From the NCBI GenBank assembly GCA_050084985.1, contig JBITNC010000001.1, forward strand, positions 39,308,001 through 39,372,000: a stretch of DNA of 64,000 nt. The letters are read 5' to 3'. A program made the translations under genes and the position numbers. The stretch comes from Nageia nagi (taxonomy: Eukaryota > Pinophyta). This document shows, piece after piece, positions 12,569-24,954 of this stretch (its first letter is position 1; every line of letters begins with the position of its first letter). Below the pieces are notes generated by a model. The model was not told the DNA's origin. It worked only from the letters and a program-made list of their open reading frames with translations, and made no database searches.

Positions 12569-13470
12569 TTGAATGAGTATGAGTGTGACCTAGCTAGATC
12601 CATCTTAGTTGAATATCATAAGCTTTTTTCTTTTAGTTATGATGATATACTAGCCTTAGAGCCAAACCTTATGGTGCACAACATTATAAATTATCTTGAT
12701 TCTAAACTAATCAAGCAAAAACCTAACAAAATCAATCTAACCAAATCCATTTTGATAAAGTATGAGCTTTAGAAGCTTTTGAAAGCTTGCTTCATTGAAC
12801 CTATTGATTACCCCAAGTGGCTTTTCAATATGGTTCCTATCAGTTGATCTGACAATTGCATTTACATTTGCATGGATTTTCATAATCTTAACAAGTTTTG
12901 TCCTAAGGATGACTTACCTCTACATAATATCAATATCTTATTTGATAATACCATGGGGTATGAGATGTTATCCCTTATGTACAATGTTTTTGGCTATAAG
13001 AAAATTTGGGTTAGTCGTAAATATCAACATAAGACAACCTTCACCACCCCTTGGGGGACCTATTTTTATAGATTCATGCCTTTCGATATTAAGAACACTA
13101 GATCCACCTATCAAATACCATTACCTACATGTTTTATGATATGATGCATGACATTATAGAATATTATATCGATGATATTTCAGCCAAGTCCAAGAAACTT
13201 GAAGGATATTGGAATATTCTTCATAAGATCTTTCATTATCTTCTCGAGCATAATATTAGGTTGAACCCTAATAAGTGTGTCTTTGGTGTCACATTAGTAA
13301 GCTCTTAGGTTTCATTATGTCCAAGAAAGGCATTAAGATTGACCCTAAAAAGGTCAAGGCTATCATTGATATGCCTCCTCCTCATGATATTAATACCTTG
13401 AAAAGTCTTCTAGGTAAGATCCAATATATTCTTTGTTTTATAGCTTAGTTTTTAGATATGTGTCATTATT
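12569..13470 (+). pseudogene. E reverse transcriptase
   Basis: Starts with the pre-RT segment SFSYDDILALEP (canonical SY.DMPGLDP). Then come CMDFHNLNKFCPKDDLPL at about 12,870, MPFDIKN at about 13,080, and the catalytic YIDD at 13,165-13,176, both Asp intact. The connection NIRLNPNKCVFGV follows near 13,255. There are frame changes near 12,780, 12,960-13,000 and 13,310. Confidence 0.85.
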
Positions 13471-13499
13471 TTGATGAGCTCTTGAAAAGGCCATTATAT

Positions 13500-13950
13500 T
13501 TGAGTGGAATGAGATGTACCAACAAGATTTTGATGATATTAAATGCTATCTCACCACTCCTCCTATCTTAATCCCACCTAGGGATGGTCTTACTTTTTAC
13601 CTTTACCTCTCAATGATTGATTTTACTTTAGGTGTCATGCTTACTCAAAAGAGTGGTCAAGGTAAAGAGAAAGCCATATATTACCTTAGTCATACTCTTA
13701 TTGATTATGAGGTTAGGTATATCTACATAGAACATCTTATCAATGTCATTTTGTCAACCAAATTATTAGATTTTATCAATGTCATAAAGAACTCCTTAAA
13801 TCTTATAGAGAAAAGGTTTTCAAACTCCTAAAGTGTTTCAAAGCTTATAAGATTGATTTTGCCCCTAGATCATCTAATCAATTTGCATATACTATGGCTT
13901 ATTTGGGTCACTTATTATGCCTAATATCCATTGATGCATCCAACATGTAG
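13500..13950 (+). pseudogene. E RNase H plus tail of a second RNase H
   Basis: 13,514-13,770 reads as the Ty3-type RNase H (TPPILIPPRDG, YLYLSMIDFTLGVMLTQ, KEKAIYYLSHTLIDYE). In another frame, 13,765-13,930 reads HKELLKSYREKVF and SSNQFAYTMAYLGHL. The latter is the NQFADALATLAS-type end of the second (archaeal-like) RNase H normally following in Tat elements. The body of that second domain is missing, apparently by deletion. Confidence 0.7.
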
Positions 13951-13989
13951 AAGTTGTGACTATAAAGAGTCATCCCTCAAGTCACCTTC

Positions 13990-15302
13990 ATCTTCTTCCC
14001 TCGTCAAAGCTAGTGTTAGTGAGATTTCATTTGAGTATCTTGACTTATGGTACAAGCAACTTCATGAGTACCTTAAGTGGATTTCCCTTCCTCCTAACAT
14101 GTATCCTAACAAGAAGCATACTTTCAAGCATTGCACTACTCGGTACACCCTTATAGGTGATGTACTCTCTAAGTGATCCTTTGATGGAGTCCTTTTTTGT
14201 TTTGAAATTTTTGACCAACAAATTGCCATGTTGGGCTTTCATGATGGCATTTATGGTGGACACTTTAATGGCATTGCTATTGCTAAATGCATCCTATGGA
14301 TGGGTTATTACTAGCATACCATAAAGCATGATTATAATGAATATGTAAAGAAGTGCATAAAGTGTCAGCAACATGCTCATCTTCAGCATATCCCATCTCA
14401 TCCTCTTCAACCTATCTAGGCCATGTGACCTTTCACTTGATGGGGTTTTGATATTATTGGTTAGTTTGTTCCTCTTTCATTTGGCAGTCATGAGTTCATT
14501 ATCATTGCCACTAAGTACCTTAATAAATGGGTCAAGGTGGTTCCTTTAGTATCTACTATGGGTCCCAAGATAGTATATTTCATAGAGACACATGTCATAT
14601 ATCAATTCAATATTCCTACTAGGATCCTTACTGGAAATGGTCTTTGCTTCAAATATCAACATGTGAGAAGAATATGTAATCAATATCATATCAAGAAATC
14701 ATTATCCATGCCTTATTACCCTTAAGGTAATGGTCAATCCAAAGCAATCAATAACATGATTATCATAATTCTCAAGAAAATGGTCAATAGTAATCATTGT
14801 AATTGACATGAGTGTCTCTTGTACACTTTGTTGGCATTTTGCACTAGTATTTGGATGTCCATAGTTGCTACTGCTTTCTCCCTTATCTATGTTGCTAAGA
14901 TTATCATGCCTCTCAAGCTTGAGATCCCCTCCTTGTGCATGTCATTAAATGACCTTATCTCTGATGAAGAGACTTGTCAAGTTCAATTAAATCAACTTAC
15001 TTTTCTTGATGAGAGACACAACAATGAAATTGAGCATCACAAGGTTTATGAAGAGTGTATCAAGAGAGTATTTAACAAGAAGGTCCAACCTCATGAGTTT
15101 CAATTAGGTGACCTTATTATCAAAGAGAATCAACAACAATCCCATATAGAGCATCCTCTTAGGGATAAGTTCACCCTAATTGGCTAGGCCCCTACATTGT
15201 CAAGCATAAGATTGGTTTTAAGGTGTACCACCTCATAGACTTAGAAGGACAAGAAGAGCTTAAGCCTATTGATATTATACATGTTCATCCTTTTTATTCT
15301 TG
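13990..15302 (+). pseudogene. E integrase
   Basis: A leader segment (14,040-14,180, ending YTLIGDVLSK) precedes the HHCC zinc domain at about 14,230-14,390 (GGHF..., KKCIKCQQHA). The core keeps the first Asp (GFDIIG, about 14,445). It has lost the second (TGNG where TDNG is expected, about 14,625) and the catalytic Glu (NGQSKAINN, about 14,735). The C-terminal part (14,930-15,187, LDERHNNEIEHHKVYEE and the GDL motif) is nearly open. With two of three catalytic residues gone it is inactive. Confidence 0.8.
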
Positions 15303-17999
15303 ATATTTTATTTTCATCTTGTGTGTCCCTTTTTTCATCCTTTATTTTGTGTTTTTTTATTCATGTTATCCTAATCACCTTTATTTTGTCATCCACATCG
15401 AGTTGGGGTATGGTATCTTATGTGTAGGTATTTTTCCTCTTCCTAGGCATTTTATCACTTTATGTCATTCACTTATTTGTTGTCTTGATCATCCCATCAA
15501 GAGTCAATACTTGAGCCTATCCCTTCCTTGATAGTTGTGCATTCATGCATAGTGTGGGATAAGACCATAGTCACTCATTATCCTAACCATATTGTGTCAT
15601 GTCCTTTATTTATGCATTCATCATCATACTTCATCACTTGCATTGACCATGTTATTTGGTATCATGCTTGTTCTTCTTCTTGGGTTGACTATTGGATATT
15701 ATCTCTTGAATCCCTAGTAGAGAAAGCACATTCCTATAGATGAGTGGAAGTTGGTTTCTTATGTACCTAGAAGAGCCAAGATATGGTTTTCCATTTCTTG
15801 TGTTATGTCATATCACTAACATCATTGTATGTCCTTTCATATCTCTTTTCATCTTATCTCATCTACAGTTCCCTATGAGGACATAACCACTTGGGTCACA
15901 ACCACTTCAGGTTGTCTTTTTTCATTCCCTCAAGTTTAACCATAAATTATGACTATCATAGTTTTTGAGGGATATCCTTATGTTATAGATGACTTGTGAC
16001 AAGTTTTGACATCCTTTGATGCCATATCTCTTATTTTATCAATTAGAATGTTTTATCATTTTAGTTGCTGGTGTTTTTATGTCTTTTCATTTGAATTAGT
16101 TATGTTGTGACATTTAGTCACTTTATTTACCATTGGTATTTATGTTGATTACTTTTATTCCATCCACTTTTTTCATTTTGATCATTTTTTCATTTGCCCT
16201 AAGTCGCTACTTATCCTTATGTGGTGCCTTGGTAAGTGTGCATGCAAATTTGGTCATTTCTCACCCATTTTGTAAAATTAGTTTTTATGGTATTTTTATG
16301 TCCTTTTATGTCACCATGTTTAATTTCATTACATTTCAAAGTTGTTTGCTAGTGTTTCAAATTTTAGGGGGATAGGTCCTCAAATTTGATCCCTATGAAA
16401 ATTGGTTATCTAATTTATCTTTTTGAAGTGTCAAACCATATTTGTTCCTATTTTTTCCTTTTTTAGTGCTTCATAAATATACATGTTATCATTGTTTCAA
16501 ATTTCAAGTCTATATCTTATCATTTGAGTTTGTTTTGAACACCAAATTGGGGGCTACTTGGAATGGTACCCTTTCAGTGACCATTGAAGGTGTCACACTT
16601 TGATAAGTTTCCTCAGTTTGGGATTCCTTAATAGGTATAGTGGACTACATTTTTGATCCATTTTATATTTTACTTATATTGAATCACCTAGAATCATGTT
16701 GTCCAAACCATTTGGAATTTCCACATGGTGGTCGCTTAATATCTTCATTTGAAATTCATCTTTTTTTTTTTGCTTTTTGAAATTTTGTTAAAGTCCTATT
16801 ATGGGCTATTTTGTTATTTCATTTTTATGTCAAATTAAGTATTTTTATCTTGTTTTTAGTGTATAACATGTCACATGGTATTTTCAAATCTTATCAAATT
16901 ACTTGTTTATTGTTGCTTGTGATATGTATTTTCATCGATTTTTCATTTTTGTCCACTATTGTGATGTTTATTATTGCTTATTTTAGTTCCATTATTGTTA
17001 CTCATTATTTTGTATTACTTTATTAATTGTATTTATCACTTATTTATTATTGTTCAATTTATACCTTATTATCATTATCATTTCTTGTTATGTGTTATTT
17101 GTCACTTACTTATTATTGGTCAACTTATCCTTTATTGTCAAATTATTATTTGTTCATACATTGTTGTTTGTTACATATCATTATTTGTCATTACTCATTA
17201 TTGTATCATTTAAGTATCTTTTTTCATTAATGTGTTCTTTGTTCTCATTATCTTTTGTGGTTCTCTTTTATCATTTTTGTCCTTTACTTTGCATTCATTT
17301 TAGGCATCTTTGCTCATGTTTATTATGCATGCATTCATTTTATCACTTAGGTATTATTTATCATTCATTGTCTATGTATGTATGTATTTATTATGTGATT
17401 ATTGTGTACATTTGTTTCATCTACCACTCATATATTTAAGCTATTATTTATTTTATTTTATTGTTATGTATTTTAGCCTTATATTCATGTTTGTTATCCA
17501 TTTTCTTTTGTTCCTTATGTGTGTTTTATACATACATTTACATTGTTTGCATTTCATATATGTAGTTGCATTACCCATACATGCATACAAATAAGTTAAC
17601 ATATCCACATCATTACACATAACATGTAATATAAACAAGCATAAACACATAGCATACTATCGTATTGCAGAGCATCACATAACATCATGTAGTATCAAAT
17701 CACATAGTAACATGCATGAGCCCATAACACTTAGTATAATCATAACACATGATAGCATGCATATCATAACACATGTAAGATCATAGCACATCATCCATCC
17801 ATAAATGTCATATCATAAATAGTCATACATCCAATGTCCATGCATAATCATCCATAAACCATAAATAATGGGTACACCATATAGTCTCATGTACATGTAC
17901 ATGTTCATAAATAATATGAATGATACAAAATATTATGCTCATAGGTGCTTGACAAAAGTAGTGTCTCTATATGACTAGCCACATCTTAGCCTCAACTTT
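15303..17999. other. E post-integrase 3' region, no gene
   Basis: About 2.7 kb of very T-rich DNA. Its long + strand open frames are Phe/Leu/Tyr-rich composition artefacts. From about 17,580 to 17,880 there are degenerate short repeats of CATAACACAT/CATGCAT type. I recognise no gene here. Confidence 0.55.
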
Positions 18000-19096
18000 G
18001 TACACCCTATCCCTTTTTTGGGGAGTGGGCATCTTTCATGATCCCTTTACTGTCCCTGATGGACCCCTTGTCTCACCCTGTGTACTTGGAACTTTGAAGA
18101 ATCTACCCTATGTTCTTGCTTGGTAAACCTGCTATTATTGGGACTATGCACACTCTATTAAGTAGTGGCAGTCTCAATGTGGGTATGAGTCGCTAATTGA
18201 CTCCTCCTACCCGATGTTGGCTCTATTGCCACTATCTTTGTTGACATCAATTGGTCCTAAAATGCTAGCACCCTCATAGTCTCTCATTGCCACTAATATC
18301 ACATGACCTAGTATTAGTAGGGAGATATCATCATCCCCTTTTTTTGAACTATGGTATTAAATAGTAGGACCCTAGTTGTGGCATCATCTATATGTATGCT
18401 TTCCTATACTCATGGGAATTATATCCTCTCTATCATCATAAGGATATGTGCCTATCATCATCCCTCTACCTACCCATCCTCCATCTATGCTTGCATCCTA
18501 TCCCTCTCATCTTTTATTCCATCTCTCTGATAAACTATCACATCTCTATCCATGTTTAGTGCATCTCTTTATGCAACTATGGTGTCCCTCTCTGTGTGAG
18601 CCATGTCCTTATCAATGATGGTTGTATCTCACTCCTCCACTAGCTAGGCATTATGAGTAGCTCATTTCTTAGCAAAGGCATATAATATCGCATCAAAACC
18701 TACTAGGTCAATATCCATCTCCTCCTCTCCTCCAACCTTGCCTACCCCTAGTCTTATTAGCCCTAATACTATGGATGTCGCTATTGGTGTTGGTTCTCCT
18801 ACTACTACTTTTGGTGCTACTTGTTGTGGTGCCTGTAACATTGCACTAATGACCACATGCTCGCACTATGGCACCCACCATATATCATACTCAACTATGG
18901 TCCTAATTTAATCTATATCTAGGATCACCAATGCCTTATTTGGTGTATCATTGGGGGCCATGTAATGCCTCCTAAGAAGGTCATCCTATATCTCCACTCA
19001 CTAGTATAACTATTTCTTTAAAAGGATATCCTACTGGATCCTATGCTTTCATGTCACCTTCTCGAATATGAACATCTCTACATCTTTGGTTCTTGT
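18000..19096 (-). pseudogene. E antisense PMD ORF, C-terminal part
   Basis: On the minus strand, about 18,990-18,860 reads LLRRHYMAPNDTPNKALVIPD. This continues with stops into an Ala/Val/Pro-rich linker open at 18,856-18,662. Its counterpart is the PMD N-terminal part at 36,698-37,620, separated only by element A. Below 18,640 the assignment is weak. The function of transposon PMD proteins is unknown. Confidence 0.45.
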
Positions 19097-20852
19097 TGAT
19101 GGAAAATGCATAATATAGCACTGAGAGCAATACAATCAAAGTATATCATGAATAGGGTAACACAGTAACCTGATATTCAAGGTAGACCAATTCCTTATCT
19201 ATTAGGGTAGATGAAAAGAGCAAATAACAAGAAAGAAATGAAAGAGGATTGAGTACAAGAAATGAAATAAAAGAGATAGGGAGCAAGAGTAAAGTAAAAG
19301 GGGTGGATCACTAGTTTAGTGTAGGCTTTCACATAGCGTGAAACCTTGGTAAGAATCTAGTGTAACAACCATGGTGTAAGCTTTCATTCTCTAAATTATT
19401 CTTTAGCTTAACTCTTCCATGTAAGTAGACATAGTTATACCAACAACTTGTTATTATTTAGGAAATATCCATTACTTGCCACAATATAACTAGATTAAAA
19501 ATAATAAAACCAAGCATTGGAAAAGAAAGGTCAAGATGGCATTGTATAACTGATAGAACAATAGGTCTTTGAAAATAAATACAAAGGGAGATAGTAGGGA
19601 TTTTGACCACTTTTTCTTGTCTTCAACTAAATTTATACTAGGCTAGAGTAGTTATAGAATGATTGAAACAAAACAATTACAAAATGGCCCAAAGATTTTG
19701 GCCTTCTTTTAATAAATGGCTAACTATCTCTACCACATGTCATTTTATTCCTAAAACTAAAAAGTCTAAACTATAAAATCCTTTAAACTATTATGGACAT
19801 GCTTCTTGAGTGTTATTTGAACTTGTATTACAATATTGAAATATTCTCTAACCAACTATGGTGATTCCAAAGTTTCTTCATTTTCTAATGGTTGTTTTGG
19901 GGCCTTCTTGATCTTTGACACATGTTTCAAAGTTCTTTGGTGAAGTTTTTTTGGGTGAAGATCCCATTTGTTACATATAACATCATTAGTTTTTGGACTA
20001 TCTGATTTGAAATGTCACCTCCTTTTATGCCTTTATGAGATGAAGTAAATAATCTCTAAGTGATATCAATCTTACTCATGACATCATCCTTATTTGAACC
20101 CATTCTTTTGGCTAAAATGGGATTTGCTATATTTTTTTGATGTTACATTCTTTTGTGCTTTGAAATCAACTAACTTATCCACCATATAAATTTTAACACT
20201 ACCTACTAACATCATTACTCTTAAGGTCCAATTTTAGAAGAACCTCTATTTTGCTGACATCACTCTCTTTTATGCCTCAAAACACTTAGCCATCATGGAA
20301 CTTTTAATGCTACTTTTTGAAATCATTACTCTCAAGGTACAATTGTAGAAGAGCCTCTACTCTACTAACATCACTTCTTTTATGCCTTAGAATACCTTAC
20401 CACCATAAAACTTCTAACACTACCTACTAGTGTCATTACTCTTTGGGTCTAATTTTAGAAGAGCCTTTACTCTGCTGACATCGCTTCTTTTATGCCTCAT
20501 AATACTTAGCCACCATGGAACTTTTAACACTACCTACTTACATCATTACTCTTAATTTTTGGTTTTAAAAGAACCTCTATTCTCCTAACATCACTCTCTT
20601 TTATGCCTTGAAACACTTAGCCACTAAAAAACTTTTAACACTACATGCTGATGTCATTACTCCTAAGGTTTGATTTTAGAAGAATCTCTATTTTTCTGAA
20701 ATCACTCTCTTTTATACTCTAAAAAATACTATACTTAGTATATTTTCCCATCAAAACTATTTAAAAGCTTTTTGAAACACCCATCTTATAGATAAGTAAG
20801 GATAATACGTGCTAAGAAGCTACTAGGGTGTTGGACTATGTATGTATATACA
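19097..20852 (-). repeat. A 3' LTR (left copy)
   Basis: As read on +, it runs from TGATGGAAAATG to GTATGTATATACA and matches 34,951-36,697 throughout. On the minus strand the preceding segment is AAAATTTTCCCATAAATGTCACCAAAA, which parallels the equivalent place next to B's LTR. Shared blocks (GGTGGATCACTAGT, CTTTCACA..GTGAAACCTTGG) show that A and B LTRs are relatives. Confidence 0.88.
20191..20745. repeat. Five tandem ~110-bp repeats inside A's left LTR
   Basis: Units start near 20,191, 20,302, 20,412, 20,522 and 20,633, each with TTTTAACACTACCTACT, then a TCATTACTC block and a TGACATCAC block. The same array recurs in the right LTR (36,036-36,590). Repeated TGACATCAT/TGATGTCAT words look like the two decay products of TGACGTCAT, a bZIP-type site. 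Position upstream in the LTR fits an enhancer array. Confidence 0.75.
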
Positions 20853-21079
20853 TTTTGGTGACATTTATGGGAAAATTTTACTTTTCATGTAAGACATTTT
20901 GGACCCAACACAAAACTTTATAAAAAGGAGAGAGAGACCAAGCTTCAATTCTATAGACTTAGGAGTTTCTAAACCTTTCCCCAATTCCCATGTGCCATAG
21001 AGAAGTCTTTTAACCTAGAATGAGCTAAAGCTATAGTGTTTAAAACTTTATAATATGTTTGCCCATATTTTTGCAATAA

Positions 21080-24000
21080 TTACTATAAGCTAACCCCAAC
21101 TTATGCCCAAGAATCAAATAATTTTAACAAATTTACCTTGTCAAAAGAAGATAGCAGTGCTTCTACATCATTAGCTTGCTTAGTAATTTTTTGAATATTT
21201 TCCATGAATTTTGATTTATGGGTCAATGAGTCATCAATCATCCATAGTTCTAGGGCTCCTAATGTGGATAATGTTTTTAGTTTTGCCTTTAGGGTCTCTT
21301 TTCCTTGCACTTGATTTAACACATTATTTTTGATCTCTTGACAAACCCATTTTCCCTGCACTTGGTAATTAATTACCACCATGAGCTCCACATGGTCTCT
21401 AATATTTAGGACCTATAAATATTCATTATAAATTCCATTTAGTTTCTTGTTTGCCCTCTTAGCTTCCTCTAATATAGGAAAGAGAATACCTTCACTCCTA
21501 CTGACATCTACTTCAAGCCATTTCAGTTCTAACAAACACGTCTCCACATGGTCCTTGAGATGAATCAGGTACCTAATTTTTTGGGACCTCTATTCCCCAA
21601 ATTTTATCTTTATAGCTAAAATAAATTTCTATATATTTTATGCTCACTCATGCTTTGTTGCAATTGAGCTGTATTGGTACTTAGGCTATAAATGATTGAA
21701 TCTTTTGATGCAATTTCTACCATCCTTATGGCTATTTTTGCATCCTTTTAAACAATAATGGTATCCTTTTTATTCATTCTATCAATAGTAGGAGCCAAAT
21801 CTAAACTTGTTCTCAAAATAGCTACATCATTATTGGTAGCTTTTAGCTTGATACTTTGTGTAGCTAACTACTTTATTGCTTCATGAGCCTTTTGAAGCTT
21901 ATTGTACTTAGCTTCCAACTTGTTTAACTTTGATATATTTAGGTGTACAATAGTTTGCAAGAGCTCATTCTTATCACTTTGGGGAATGCTTCTCATGTCT
22001 ATTTTCACTTGAGTTTTCATTGAAGTCAAATCACTCTGTCCCTCTTAGAGGTGTTGGGCTATGGCCATCTCTAGCACTTTATTTTTTGAATCTATAGAGG
22101 TCTAGAGCCTTACTAGATTATTCAATGTTGGGATCTTCTTTAATTTTATCTACATCCATTCTTCTTGATTGCTCTTCATTTGTTGGTATTGTTACATAAT
22201 ACCATCAATAGACACTTGCTACCTAGCTATGGTGATAAATGGAGAATCAACACCCAAATCCTAGGGAAGGGAGGTCAAAACTTGTTTTGTTGGTGTCATA
22301 AGATTAGCTTGGCTAGGACCTAAGCCACTATTATTGATGGGATTTACTAAGAATGGTGGTGGTGATGGTGGGGGTGAAGATGGTATGGTGATGATATTAG
22401 TGAGAGGAGTAACAATGGAAATAGATGTGGAATGAGTAGGATCATGCCATTAGGAAGGTGTAGGCAACAATGAAATTAGTTGTGTGGTGGGTGTTAGAAA
22501 GGTTGTTATAGCTATAGAAAGGGGGGTTGGAATAGATACGAGTGAGAAAACTTGAATAGTGGGGATATTTGAAAGAGAAGTAGGAGGAGAGAAAGAGAGC
22601 GTACCTATTAGAGTGGATGTCCTCCTTTTCTTATTTGATGAAAGGGGAACTTTTGAGCTTTCCTCTTTATTATATATGCTTCTTTCCCTTTTGGTGTCTC
22701 TTGTACATCTTGGGAGGTAGCCTCACTAGCCTCTTCTCTAGTTTGTTCTTCCAAGCTAGTCATTTGGGCTTCTATTTGATCTTCTTCTTATTCTTCATCA
22801 TCACTTTCTAGATACTCTTTAGCAGGGTCATTTGAAGGGTGCTCCATTTCCCATATATCTTTGAACACATCATCGAGCTTAAACTCAAGAGGAGTGAATT
22901 TGTTTCTTGATTCAATTCGATATTGGTTAAATGCAGTGATTTTCTCCTCACTCCACTTAAGCCTTCTCAATATGATCAAAGATTTTTTGGGAGTTGAATT
23001 CATCCTTAGATTAAAAGCTACCTTATTTTCATAAAAACTCATCCATGGTGGTAGTAAATCTTTAGCAATAAAGGATGTAGGCATAGGTTTTATCTTTATT
23101 TCCTATATTTCTCCATTGATCTAAGTTAGGTTTAGCTTTTGTTCTAAAGCTAGGAGGATTGGGTTGATTTTTCAACCTTTTTCCAAACACATCTTCAAGA
23201 TCATATAACCTATACTAATTGATCCTTTCAATTTCAACTTTAGTAGCTTCTCCTTTAGTTGGTCACCTCCATCCAAATTTAAAGTACCAAGTCATGCACC
23301 TTATGGGGTAGAGCATAAACCAATCTCTTCTTAGCTAGAGCTCCATATTTAGTATCTACATAATCTATCTATTATCCATTCTCCATACTAAATATCCAAT
23401 CAGTGACATGTGTAGGCAATAAGAAAGGGGCATTAGTAAAACCATAAAGTTTTATGAATGTTCCTTCTTCAATGAAGAACCAATCCCCAATCTCCCCATG
23501 AGGCATAAGAAGATACAATTTTGAAGCTTTTGATAGCCTTGGAATTTTAGGAGCTAACAAGCTCATGGCTGAAACTAAGAAATTTTCCATAAAGCCATAG
23601 TAATCAACTAATGATCTTACTCCTCAATCCATTTATCTACAAACTTGAAGGACCCATCTCCTTCAAGCCTAGTTAAAGTCAATTTTTTGGAAAAACCCAA
23701 ATTTTGGTGTATCAATAACCAAATAATGCATGATGAAAATGCAAAGTGAGACCCCTAATCAATTTCTTCTAGTTGCTCTGAAATCTTATTTGAAATAGCA
23801 ATAGCCCAATCATAAATGATAAGAGAATTTGGATGAAAGATTTGGTAGGCTATTGTAAGTTTTATTGGTGAAATATATTTATCTAATCTTTCCCCAACTA
23901 CTACTAACAACATGGATAATAACAATTGTAAATGCAAGGAGAAACTAGATAGCAACACTTATGAATTTGGAACTTCTAGTAAATTTATAGCTTCTTCTAT

Positions 24001-24440
24001 ATTTTTGTTCAACCAAGATAGGATATTCACCCTCAAGTTTGAGCTTGGCCTTATATCCCAATTTATCAAGATAGGGGGAGAAAATGGAGCAAGTGGATTT
24101 AAAGCACTTACTAGAGATGTGAGGTCTAGGTTGAGAATTACCTTCCCTTGCAAATCCCTTATGACCCTCATTATAGGATCAAATACCCCTTTTATCAACT
24201 CTATCAATTCTAAAATTGAAAAGCATATATGGGGGAAATAATACATGAGCCTTGAACCTATTGGTGCATTAGTGATATGATTAAAACCAAAGATAGGACA
24301 CTTACCTTCTACGGTTCCCTTTAGATTCTTATTTTGAGCTATTATTTTGGTATCCCATAACAAATCCATTAAATCAACAACCCTTTTAACTACCTTTCTT
24401 GGAGTAGGAATCGTACTTTTTTAGACTATGATTCCAAGTA
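21080..24440 (-). pseudogene. A extra ORF downstream of integrase, unidentified
   Basis: Sense-oriented for A and placed between integrase and the 3' LTR. Surviving open pieces on minus are 24,369-23,959, 23,958-23,755, 23,590-23,372, 23,084-22,788 and 21,391-21,101. The first has an extended region with SALNPLAPFSPP. The middle has PPWMSFYENKVAFNLRMN and ends in an acidic DDEE stretch at 22,788. Then follow a Pro/Ser-rich segment (about 22,300-22,560) and a Lys/Leu/Glu-rich, coiled-coil-like tail (22,250-21,101). I recognise no domain. It could be a structural or env-like accessory protein, but nothing shows that. Confidence 0.5.
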
Positions 24441-24829
24441 TACTAGGCTCTAACTTAACAATTTTGAACAATGCTCTATGGTTCTTAGCTCTATTGAAGG
24501 CTAGGAAATTAGGTAACTGCAACTCTTTGAAGGCTTTGGAGTTTGTATGTTTTAAAATGCATTGCCTTGTCTTCTTTTATGCTTAAATTCCCATGCTTTG
24601 CATTTGCTTTTTTATTCATGTGATATAACTATTGCATAATTTGCATTAATAACTTATTTGATATTCTCAAACTTTTCTTAGGAATTTCAATTCCAATAAT
24701 GCTAGAAATGCCTTGAGCCATTAATATTATTATTAATCAAAATGTACTGTTATTTTGGGAATTAAATGAAAAACATACCATATTTACACTATTTACAAGA
24801 GTAGTAAATTCTCTTTTAAAAGCAATCTT

Positions 24830-24949
24830 CCACCCATGTAGGCTTGTAGTGTTTCAAATGCTACCCATTAACTCAAATTAGTAGCCTCCATCCATTCAAA
24901 TTGGCTACTTCAAAGGCATTTCTCCTAATGCATTTGGCTATGATGTATG
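24830..24949 (-). pseudogene. A integrase C-terminal end (left of B)
   Basis: On minus this reads YIIAKCIRRNAFEVANLNG and, after stops, HLKHYKP, the usual end of Ty3 integrases (..NLNG..L..PVNG..LKHY). It joins the KHKKFKSLWLG segment on the other side of B without a frame change once one 5-bp duplication is discounted. Confidence 0.75.
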
Positions 24950-24954
24950 GTCCT
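24950..24954. repeat. B target-site duplication, left copy (GTCCT)
   Basis: GTCCT directly precedes TGTTGATTAGG. The identical pentamer directly follows CCTAATCAACA at 29,063-29,067. Five bases is the usual Ty3/gypsy duplication length. Confidence 0.9.

Noticed and set aside
15319-17594. Several open frames of 70-129 codons on +
   Set aside because: Phe/Leu/Tyr/Ile-rich products of T-rich DNA in E's 3' region, with no motif and no conservation of frame.
20852-20875. Plus-strand primer site after A's left LTR (TTGGTGACATTTATGGG)
   Set aside because: It resembles a primer site, but gag, pol and both LTR relations show that A runs on the minus strand, so this is the pre-LTR (polypurine) side. 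The same holds for B at 26,372.
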